This document shows positions 1 through 5,979 of a DNA stretch of 12,889 nucleotides, piece after piece. The DNA comes from Bacteroidetes bacterium UBA6491. GTDB taxonomy: Bacteria; Bacteroidota; Bacteroidia; NS11-12g; UBA9320. The notes below the pieces were generated by a model. The model saw nothing but the letters and a program-made list of their open reading frames with translations. It was not told the DNA's origin and ran no database searches. Position 1 is the stretch's first letter, and each line of letters opens with the position of its first letter. The stretch is from assembly GCA_002436505.1 (NCBI GenBank), contig DJML01000116.1, forward strand, positions 1-12,889, written 5' to 3'. A program made the translations under genes and the position numbers.

Positions 1-305
1 AATTTAAATCCCCTCGTTTCATCAAATCTCTTTGCAGCTTTTATAAGACCAAGGTTTCCTTCATTGATAAGGTCACCTAATGTCAACCCCTGATTCTGGT
101 ACTGTTTGGAAACAGACACAACAAATCGAAGGTTAGCATTTACCAGTTTTTCCAAAGCTCCCTGATCGCCTTCCCTGATCCTGCGCGCAAGTTCTACTTC
201 TTCCTGGGCATCGATCATTGGCACCTTGCTTATTTCATTAAGGTACTTGTCGAGAGATTTGTTTTCACGGTTAGTAAACTGTTTACTTATCTTAAGCTGT
301 CTCAT
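1..305 (-). CDS. rpoD: Primary RNA polymerase sigma factor (RpoD/SigA), 5' part only
   Basis: This is the N-terminal 101 codons of the housekeeping sigma factor, which directs RNA polymerase to most promoters; the rest lies beyond the left edge. The protein begins MRQLKISKQFTNRENKS and goes straight into region 1.2 (LDKYLNEISKVPMIDAQEE, about residues 18-36). Region 2 follows, including the core-binding stretch NANLRFVVSVSKQYQNQG and then LINEGNLGLIKAAKRFDE. No acidic region 1.1 is present, which is normal for the short SigA of Bacteroidota (about 290 residues in the family). The ATG at 303-305 is the natural start. A strong promoter lies about 80 bases upstream. feoB is upstream on the same strand, 196 bases away, but the dedicated promoter suggests separate transcription. 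Identity is clear from the conserved region 2 sequence. Confidence 0.97.
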   Translation of the reverse strand, partial: MRQLKISKQFTNRENKSLDKYLNEISKVPMIDAQEEVELARRIREGDQGALEKLVNANLRFVVSVSKQYQNQGLTLGDLINEGNLGLIKAAKRFDETRGFK

Positions 306-386
306 ATGATAATTGAACCTACTTTTAAAGAGGAATTTTCTGCATTATATCCCCAAAACTAAACACGACGTTGGTAAAAGAACTTG

Positions 387-417
387 CAAAGTTAGCATTA
401 TGTTTTTTGTAATCAAA
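387..417 (-). promoter_or_regulatory. Bacteroidota-type promoter of rpoD
   Basis: Read on the minus strand, TTTG (417-414) is followed by 19 bases and then TAACTTTG (394-387). This matches the Bacteroidota sigma-A consensus TTTG / TAnnTTTG with ideal spacing. Transcription would begin near 380, giving a leader of about 75 bases before the rpoD ATG. The match is seen directly; activity is inferred. Confidence 0.75.
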
Positions 418-435
418 AAAATTAAACAAGTAAGA

Positions 436-466
436 ATCTTTTGCAAGAAAAGATCCCACAGATCTT
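436..466 (-). terminator. Two overlapping hairpins downstream of feoB, possible weak terminator
   Basis: Two perfect inverted repeats share an arm. ATCTTTT (436-442) pairs with AAAAGAT (448-454) across a 5-base loop. AAGATC (450-455) pairs with GATCTT (461-466) across another 5-base loop. They cannot form at the same time. On the minus strand the second hairpin is followed by TTCTT, and a T-rich run lies further on (424-411). It sits between the feoB stop and the rpoD promoter, so an end for feoAB transcripts is the simplest reading. The stems are AT-rich and weak. Confidence 0.35.
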
Positions 467-501
467 AAGCACTGAAATCTACCTGGAATCAATAATAAGA
501 T

Positions 502-2388
502 CTAACTAAACAGGTTAAATGTTGCCCATGAAGCTATGTAAGCAAGGCCAGTCATATATACGAACTGGATCAATGGCCATTTAAGACTTTTTGTTTCGCG
601 GTAAACGATCACCAGTGTACTCATACATTGCATAGCAAAAGCATAAAAGATCATCAGCGAAAGCGCTACAGCGGCCCCGTATTGTGGTTTGCCGGTGGAA
701 GGGTTTATCTGCTGACGCATGCGTTCTCGAATGGACACATAATCATCTTCACTGTTTACACTATAGATCGTTGACATTGTTCCAACAAATACTTCTCTTG
801 CTGCAAAGGAGGTCAGCAGAGCAATGCCGATCTTCCAGTCATAGCCTAAAGGTTCAATTGCCGGCTCGATGGCCTTGCCAAAAACTCCGGCGTAGGATTC
901 TTCCAGATTTATTGGTGTCGAATGACTGAACATTTTTCTGCCGGGGCCGTTTGAGGCAAGGAACCACAGCACAATTGAGATCAAAAAAATGATCTTCCCT
1001 GCTTCCAACACAAATGTTTTCGCTTTATTAACGCTGGTTGTGAGAATGTTCTGTAACCTTGGCGGATGATACACCGGAAGTTCCATGATAAAGAACTGGG
1101 ACGAACGTATCCTGACAAACCATTTAAATATAATTGCAGATACAAGTGACGCTACCGTGCCGAGAAGATACATCGACAACAATACAAGTCCCTGTAGATT
1201 GATAACACCTAACACATACGTATCAGGAACCGCAAGGGCTATCAGCAAGGTATAAACCGGCAACCGAGCCGAACAGCTCATCAATGGGGTTACCAGAATG
1301 GTAATTATCCTGTCCTTTTTATTTTCAATGTTTCGTGCAGCCATGATTGCAGGTATCGCACATGCTGCACCACTTATAAGAGGTACGACAGATTTACCGT
1401 TCAAACCAAGACTTCTTAACAGACGGTCCATAATGAAACTGACTCTGGACATATACCCTGTATCCTCCAAAAGCGTCATAAAACCGAATAGGATAGCTAT
1501 TTGTGGCACAAATACCACCACACCGGACAAGCCAGCGATCACACCATCGACTATTAAATTCCGGATAAACCCAGGCGCCATAATATTCTTGATCCAGGTA
1601 GAAAGCAACCCAAATCCGCTCTCGATCCATTCCATCGGCCATTCCGCCAGCTTGAAGACGGTCTGGAAGATCACAAACAATATCCCGAGAAATATCACAT
1701 AACCCCAGAACGGATGAAGTATGATCTTGTCGAGTCGCTCGGAGACCAACTCCTTTCTGGTAACCACGTGCTGAACCTTCGATAATAAATGGTCAATACG
1801 TGCATAACGGGTAGAGATCTCCTCATCATCTACGTTTTCAGGAAGTCCGAAGTCGAAATGAACCGTGTGTGTTGATTTAAAGATCAACTCCCTTAACTTT
1901 TCAATGTTCATTCCTGTTCGGGCATTGATCTGTACCACAGGGACACCAAGCTCAAGTTCCAGCCGCTCAACATCAAGTTTAATGCCTTTGTTGTTAGCAA
2001 CGTCTACCATATTCAGGGCAAGTACCATAGGAACACCAAGTTGTGATAGTTGCCCGAAAAAGAAAAGATTCCTCCGCAGATTTGACTGGTCTGCCACATA
2101 AACAATGACATCCGGATAATTAGCATGGCCTTCTTTAAATATTTCAAGCGCGATCTCCTCATCATGAGAATGAGGTGCCATACTATATGTACCAGGAGTA
2201 TCGACAATAATTGCTTTGTGCTCCTCAAATAAAAATGACCCGACCTTCCGGTCTATTGTTGTTCCAGGAACATTGGTGATCTTCTGGTTCAAACCGGTTA
2301 GCCTGTTGAAAAGCGATGATTTACCGCAATTGGGATTCCCTGACAGGGCGATCCGCCATTCCTTTTTTTCGGTATTATTCGATTTCAA
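502..2388 (-). CDS. feoB: Ferrous iron transport protein FeoB
   Basis: FeoB is an inner-membrane Fe(II) transporter with a cytosolic N-terminal G-protein domain. The G motifs are all visible: G1 GNPNCGKS (17-24), G2 PGTT (41-44), G3 DTPG (63-66), G4 NMVD (126-129) and a G5-like NARTG (155-159). A linker leads to a polytopic membrane core from about residue 225. It carries the conserved SCSARLPVY motif (371-379) and the C-terminal MQCMS motif (586-590), whose cysteines are typical of the family. At 628 residues it is shorter than the roughly 750-residue E. coli-type protein, but all core parts are present. The start is TTG at 2388-2386: a stop codon lies two codons upstream and no ATG occurs before the G1 motif. 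The start lies inside the 3' end of feoA (14-base overlap), which suggests translational coupling. No FeoC is seen. Confidence 0.96.
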   Translation of the reverse strand: MKSNNTEKKEWRIALSGNPNCGKSSLFNRLTGLNQKITNVPGTTIDRKVGSFLFEEHKAIIVDTPGTYSMAPHSHDEEIALEIFKEGHANYPDVIVYVADQSNLRRNLFFFGQLSQLGVPMVLALNMVDVANNKGIKLDVERLELELGVPVVQINARTGMNIEKLRELIFKSTHTVHFDFGLPENVDDEEISTRYARIDHLLSKVQHVVTRKELVSERLDKIILHPFWGYVIFLGILFVIFQTVFKLAEWPMEWIESGFGLLSTWIKNIMAPGFIRNLIVDGVIAGLSGVVVFVPQIAILFGFMTLLEDTGYMSRVSFIMDRLLRSLGLNGKSVVPLISGAACAIPAIMAARNIENKKDRIITILVTPLMSCSARLPVYTLLIALAVPDTYVLGVINLQGLVLLSMYLLGTVASLVSAIIFKWFVRIRSSQFFIMELPVYHPPRLQNILTTSVNKAKTFVLEAGKIIFLISIVLWFLASNGPGRKMFSHSTPINLEESYAGVFGKAIEPAIEPLGYDWKIGIALLTSFAAREVFVGTMSTIYSVNSEDDYVSIRERMRQQINPSTGKPQYGAAVALSLMIFYAFAMQCMSTLVIVYRETKSLKWPLIQFVYMTGLAYIASWATFNLFS

Positions 2389-2596
2389 TCTCTATCAATT
2401 TTGCCTCTGACGCTCTCATCGCCAAATTATATCCGGAAACATCGAATGCTAAAGGGTCTCCAAATGGTGCCTTTCGGATAAGAGTGATCTCTGCACCCGG
2501 TATACATCCCATTTCCATTAACTTCCTGCTCGCTTCAGATGGAGCAAGTGAAACAACAGTTGCCTTCTGACCTTTTTTCAACTCATTCAGCGTCAT
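2375..2596 (-). CDS. feoA: FeoA family protein (SH3-like partner of FeoB)
   Basis: FeoA is a small cytosolic SH3-like beta-barrel protein that works with FeoB in Fe(II) uptake. The 73-residue product has the expected pattern: MTLNELKKGQKATV at the start, the RKLMEMGCIPGAEITLI core, then FGDPLAFDVSGYNLAMRASEA, a typical FeoA end. I chose the ATG at 2596. A TTG at 2605 would add only three residues (MRC) and seems less likely. Its stop overlaps the feoB start by 14 bases. FeoA is a separate protein here, whereas it is fused to FeoB in some Bacteroidota. The 117-base gap upstream, after nadD, is where any iron-responsive promoter would lie, but no convincing Fur or DtxR box is seen. Confidence 0.93.
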   Translation of the reverse strand: MTLNELKKGQKATVVSLAPSEASRKLMEMGCIPGAEITLIRKAPFGDPLAFDVSGYNLAMRASEAKLIEIEIE

Positions 2597-2673
2597 GCAT
2601 CGCAAATTTCGTCCTATTTAGATTAATTCCAAACAAAGACGCAATATAGCACAATGAGATATATCAGTTGATA

Positions 2674-2683
2674 CGTTCGAACG
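2674..2683. promoter_or_regulatory. Perfect 10-base palindrome upstream of feoA
   Basis: CGTTCGAACG is a perfect palindrome in the 117-base gap between nadD and feoA, about 78 bases before the feoA ATG. Its place fits an operator for feoAB, but it does not resemble a Fur box and ten bases can occur by chance. No T-tract follows on either strand, so a terminator is unlikely. Confidence 0.2.
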
Positions 2684-2713
2684 CTTTAAGCAAAATAAAC
2701 GAAGGTAAAATGA

Positions 2714-3274
2714 TCAGAGATTATCCAGGTATTTCTCAACCGGTGGAGGGACCATGTATTTAACGGACTTTTTCATCCTTTTATAACTTCTGATAAGAGT
2801 AGATGAGATATTCAGCATCGGTCCTTTAAGTATGCGTACTTTTTGATTCTTTGCAAAATCACCTCCCGGGGTTGCATCTCTGTGGTAAACAAATATTTCG
2901 TGCTCAAGCAGTATTTGTTCATGCTCCTTCCATTTATCAAAATGCTGAAGGTTGTCGGCCCCCATGATGATCACAAATTCGTGTTCGGGATATTTTTCTA
3001 CCAGTACCTGAAGAGTATTGAAGGTATATGAAGGACGGGGCAGTTCAAATTCGATATCACATGCCTTAAATTTCGGTTGATCCACTATTGATTCCTGAAC
3101 CATCTTAAGGCGGTCCTGTTCATCATAGAGGTCAACACCAGATTTAAGAGGATTCTGAGGAGAAACAACATACCATACCTCTTCCACGTCCGTTTGATTC
3201 AGAATAAACTGACCTATGATCAAATGACCTACGTGAATCGGATTGAAAGATCCAAATAATAAACCTACTCGCAT
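2714..3274 (-). CDS. nadD: Nicotinate-nucleotide adenylyltransferase
   Basis: NadD transfers the AMP moiety of ATP to nicotinate mononucleotide, giving nicotinate adenine dinucleotide, the step before NAD synthetase. The 186-residue protein shows the nucleotidyltransferase signature GSFNPIHVGH (8-17), which holds the ATP-binding HxGH motif. It also has the MGADN stretch (104-108) and the C-terminal ISSTLIR motif (156-162), all characteristic of NadD. The length is normal for the family, and the ATG at 3274 starts just before the signature. It follows gmk with a gap of 4 bases on the same strand, so the two are almost certainly co-transcribed. The substrate could in principle be the amidated nucleotide, but the overall pattern is bacterial NadD. 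Confidence 0.95.
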   Translation of the reverse strand: MRVGLLFGSFNPIHVGHLIIGQFILNQTDVEEVWYVVSPQNPLKSGVDLYDEQDRLKMVQESIVDQPKFKACDIEFELPRPSYTFNTLQVLVEKYPEHEFVIIMGADNLQHFDKWKEHEQILLEHEIFVYHRDATPGGDFAKNQKVRILKGPMLNISSTLIRSYKRMKKSVKYMVPPPVEKYLDNL

Positions 3275-3278
3275 ACTG

Positions 3279-3857
3279 CTAACTTCTTAGAACAAACCGG
3301 ACAATACTTTCCGCGGTGGTAAAAGTATGAGCCAATTTATCATTTACCAAAACTATATCAAATTCTTTCTCCTTTGTGAGCTCCATTTGAGCTTTGGAGA
3401 TTCTTTCCTGTATTCTTTCCTCGCTCTCTGAACTTCTTGACCTCAGACGATTTTCGAGTTCCTCCATCGAAGGCGCTTTCAAAAAAACCGCAAGCGCTGA
3501 TCTATTAAAGAACTTTTTTATACTTATCGCCCCCATTACGTCCACGTCGAAAACAACGGTTTTCCCTTTTTTCCAAAGTCTTTCTATCTCAGATTTAAGG
3601 GTTCCGTAGAACAGTCCTTTGTAAACCTCTTCATATTCCAGAAAGTCTCCTTCATCTATACGCTTCCGGAAATCTTCAATACTTAAGAAATAATAATCCT
3701 TCCCTTCAACCTCTGCCTTTCTTGGCGAACGGGTGGTGGCTGACACTGAAAAATCCAGTTCATCAAACTTCTCCAGCAAATGCCTGACCAGAGTAGTTTT
3801 TCCAGCACCAGAAGGTGCTGATATCACAATTACTTTTCCTTTATTATCAGACAACAT
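3279..3857 (-). CDS. gmk: Guanylate kinase
   Basis: Guanylate kinase converts GMP and ATP to GDP and ADP in the cytosol and is essential for GTP supply. The 192-residue protein has a P-loop SAPSGAGKTT (13-22). The GMP-binding segment includes SATTRSPR (39-46), then DYYFLSIEDF and LEYEEVYKGLFYGT. DVDVMGA (about 103-109) matches the usual DVQGA-type segment, and the lid region with RSRSSESEERIQERI follows. Length and order fit the bacterial family. The ATG at 3857 is used, and the gene overlaps the end of yicC by 11 bases. This pairing with a YicC-family gene is a common bacterial arrangement. Confidence 0.97.
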   Translation of the reverse strand: MLSDNKGKVIVISAPSGAGKTTLVRHLLEKFDELDFSVSATTRSPRKAEVEGKDYYFLSIEDFRKRIDEGDFLEYEEVYKGLFYGTLKSEIERLWKKGKTVVFDVDVMGAISIKKFFNRSALAVFLKAPSMEELENRLRSRSSESEERIQERISKAQMELTKEKEFDIVLVNDKLAHTFTTAESIVRFVLRS

Positions 3858-4716
3858 TGAGTACCTGTTCCTTGATCTTTTCTAATTCTTCTTTCATTTC
3901 TACGACCAGCCTCTGAATTTCAGCAAAATTCGCCTTTGATCCCATTGTATTTATTTCTCTGCCCATTTCCTGTGAAATAAAACCTAGTTTTTTACCACTC
4001 GCTGATCCGTTCAACTCATCTTCAAACATCGCACAGTGGGATTCCAGTCGGTTCCTCTCTTCTGAGATATCCAGCTTTTCGAGGTAGTAGATCAACTCCT
4101 GTTCAAATCTGTTCTTATCGTATGATTCATCTGCAAAATTCTCCTTAATTGATGACAGGATCTTGTTTCTCATCGCCTCCCGTCTGGCCAGATCATGCAA
4201 AGAGACCTCCTCGTTCAACTTCTTTATGACATTGTTGTGCCCCGTTAACAGGTCCTTTAGAACCGCTCCTTCTTCCAGCCGGAAATCATCCAGTTTTTGC
4301 ATTGCTTCTTCAGCAATTGACAACACTTCGCCCCACTCCTCATCATCCATTGACTTTTCGTCGGCCTTCAGCACATCTGGCATTGATAGCACAATTGATA
4401 AGAGATCGTCGTCTGAGGCATCCAACTTTTCTGCCAGATTACTTATCCTGCCATAATAGGCAGTTGCCAGTTCCTCATTGATAGCCACTACATCCTCCGC
4501 ATCCGCCGTCCTTTCCATGACAAAGACAATTAGTACACTGCCCCTTACGAGTTTGTTGCCAAAATGGTTCCTGATAATGGCCTCCTTGTCGCTCATCATT
4601 TTAGGCACCCGAAGGTTTATTTCCAGGAACTTGCCGTTCAAGGACTTAAACTCAACCTTTACCCGATGTTTAGAAGTGTTTCTTTCTGCACTTCCGTACC
4701 CTGTCATGGACTTCAT
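3847..4716 (-). CDS. yicC: YicC/YloC family endoribonuclease-like protein
   Basis: This 289-residue protein belongs to the YicC family, whose members have been reported to act as endoribonucleases and to affect stationary-phase survival and RNA turnover. The family N-terminus is plain (MKSMTGYGSAERN), followed by the EFKSLNGKFLEINLRVP segment. The characteristic C-terminus has INTMGSKANFAEIQRLVVEM and then ELEKIKEQVLNVV. The middle is rich in charged helices (about 90-230), as usual. The ATG at 4716 gives the canonical start. It is the first gene of the tightly packed yicC-gmk-nadD run. The family assignment is firm; the precise RNA target here is unknown. Confidence 0.93.
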   Translation of the reverse strand: MKSMTGYGSAERNTSKHRVKVEFKSLNGKFLEINLRVPKMMSDKEAIIRNHFGNKLVRGSVLIVFVMERTADAEDVVAINEELATAYYGRISNLAEKLDASDDDLLSIVLSMPDVLKADEKSMDDEEWGEVLSIAEEAMQKLDDFRLEEGAVLKDLLTGHNNVIKKLNEEVSLHDLARREAMRNKILSSIKENFADESYDKNRFEQELIYYLEKLDISEERNRLESHCAMFEDELNGSASGKKLGFISQEMGREINTMGSKANFAEIQRLVVEMKEELEKIKEQVLNVV

Positions 4717-4769
4717 TGATTTGCTTGAATTATAATTATTGCGTGGTAAACTATTTGTAATGAGGACGA

Positions 4770-4777
4770 CAAAGATA
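4770..4777 (-). promoter_or_regulatory. Candidate -7 element upstream of yicC
   Basis: On the minus strand these bases read TATCTTTG, a full match to the Bacteroidota TAnnTTTG element, about 54 bases before the yicC ATG. No TTTG is found at the expected distance upstream, so the promoter call is tentative. Confidence 0.3.
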
Positions 4778-4782
4778 GGGAA

Positions 4783-4929
4783 ATGATAGTTATGTCGGCG
4801 GAATCAGGAATTGCATCAGGGCCACTCATTGAAATTGGCGTTCAATCAAAAGCAATTCATGAATATTCACAACATGATCATGGTGGAACCGCGATTCGTC
4901 TACTTTTCAGGTTGAGCATCCTTAAATGA
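4783..4929 (+). CDS. Possible small protein, 48 codons, not recognised
   Basis: An open frame with two in-frame ATG codons (4783 and 4792) runs to a TGA at 4927-4929 and encodes MIVMSAESGIASGPLIEIGV, continuing to a basic end (RLLFRLSILK). The frame is open back to a stop at 4747. A purine-rich GATAGGGAAATG precedes and overlaps the first ATG. I do not recognise the product. It has no obvious signal peptide or membrane segment. A frame of this length is not rare by chance, and it overlaps the likely yicC promoter, so it may well be non-coding. Confidence 0.15.
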   Translation: MIVMSAESGIASGPLIEIGVQSKAIHEYSQHDHGGTAIRLLFRLSILK

Positions 4930-4942
4930 TTTCCATCACCTT

Positions 4943-4972
4943 TTTGGCTTAAGGCTTAGAGATATAAGTTTT
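4943..4972 (+). promoter_or_regulatory. Candidate promoter of the channel-ATPase operon
   Basis: TTTG (4943-4946) is followed after 18 bases by TAAGTTTT (4965-4972), seven of eight matches to TAnnTTTG. Transcription would begin near 4979, giving a leader of about 40 bases before the GTG start. This is inference from consensus only. Confidence 0.45.
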
Positions 4973-5018
4973 ATTTACGAGATTTAATGTTCGTTTACAA
5001 CCTATAGTATTTCGAAAA

Positions 5019-5945
5019 GTGAAGACGGAACAACTATTCAAGGAAATTGAGAACTGGTCACCTAGTGAATTGACCGTTCAAATGGCTCAATTCATTGCCT
5101 GGGCAGTCCTGATATTTTTCCTGACCTGGCTCATTCAAAAGGGGATCAACAGAACAGTTACTGATAATTCAATGCGTTACAGGGCACGTAAGGCAACGCG
5201 TCTGGTGGCATATGCCTTAATTCTTATCATCGCTGTGGTCACCTTTACAGGGAAACTGCACTACTTTACGCTGACCATTGGTCTGATCAGTGCCGGACTG
5301 GCATTTGCGCTGCAAGAAGTCGTACTGAGTATTGCCGGCTGGATAGCCATTTACAGCTCACGGATCTATAAACCCGGCGACCGGGTTGAGATAAATGATG
5401 TCAAAGGAGATGTGATTGATATCAGTCTTACCAAAACGACCTTAATGGAGATCGGGAAATGGGTAAAGAGTGACAATTACAACGGCAGGATCGTCAAAGT
5501 GAACAATTCAGCAGTTTTCAAAGGAACAATAAGCAACTATTCAACCGATTTCCCTTTTTTATGGGATGAAGTTGAAATCCCTGTCCGTTATGGGTCGGAT
5601 ATGCAACTGGCACAACAGATAATTACTGAGATAAGCAACAAACTGCTCCTAGAATATGCTGAATTTGCTAAAGAACACTGGAAGATAATGGTTAAAAATT
5701 ATCGCATTGAAAACGCAAATGTGAAACCAACGGTGACGGTCAGACTAACAGACAACTGGATTGAATTCACACTTCGTTATGTCGTAGATTACAAGCAACG
5801 AAGATTAACCAAGGACAATATTTACCGGGAAATACAAAAAGGATTTGAGCAGTCTGAAGGGAAAGTAGCGTTAGCATCCTCAACTTTTGAAATAACACAA
5901 TTCCCTGAAATTAAAGTGAACTTCACCGGCAAGGACAAACCCTGA
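5019..5945 (+). CDS. MscS-family mechanosensitive ion channel
   Basis: This 308-residue inner-membrane protein looks like a small-conductance mechanosensitive channel subunit, which opens under membrane tension to release solutes. Three N-terminal membrane segments are visible at about 22-41, 60-78 and 83-112. The third is the Gly/Ala-containing pore helix (TIGLISAGLAFALQEVVLSI) and runs into YKPGDRVEI (117-125), the hallmark junction to the beta domain. The C-terminal half (about 125-300) is the soluble cytosolic part. The start is GTG at 5019; no in-frame ATG exists upstream before the leader, and the next in-frame ATG (residue 22) would cut into the first helix. A P-type ATPase gene follows after 34 bases on the same strand, so the two are probably one transcript. 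Whether it passes ions selectively cannot be told from sequence. Confidence 0.9.
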   Translation: MKTEQLFKEIENWSPSELTVQMAQFIAWAVLIFFLTWLIQKGINRTVTDNSMRYRARKATRLVAYALILIIAVVTFTGKLHYFTLTIGLISAGLAFALQEVVLSIAGWIAIYSSRIYKPGDRVEINDVKGDVIDISLTKTTLMEIGKWVKSDNYNGRIVKVNNSAVFKGTISNYSTDFPFLWDEVEIPVRYGSDMQLAQQIITEISNKLLLEYAEFAKEHWKIMVKNYRIENANVKPTVTVRLTDNWIEFTLRYVVDYKQRRLTKDNIYREIQKGFEQSEGKVALASSTFEITQFPEIKVNFTGKDKP

Positions 5946-5979
5946 TCTTTTGTCTGCAACCGGTACATGCGGATCTTGA

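Larger units (their letters stand above)
4717..5018. other. 302-base divergent intergenic region
   Basis: This region separates minus-strand yicC from the plus-strand mechanosensitive channel gene. It holds a -7-like element for yicC (4770-4777), a candidate promoter for the channel operon (4943-4972), and a weakly supported 48-codon open frame (4783-4929). Two overlapping 10-base palindromes lie at 4855-4864 and 4860-4869. No RNA gene or clear terminator is seen. Confidence 0.6.

Noticed and set aside
1298..1702. Long plus-strand open frame opposite feoB
   Set aside because: It is antisense to the conserved FeoB membrane core and its product resembles nothing; it is a shadow frame.
2597..2605. 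TTG start extending FeoA by three residues
   Set aside because: The ATG at 2596 gives the usual MTLNEL beginning of FeoA.
4855..4869. Two overlapping palindromes ATTCATGAAT and TGAATATTCA
   Set aside because: They are short and AT-rich, with no promoter element placed to make them an operator; chance is likely.
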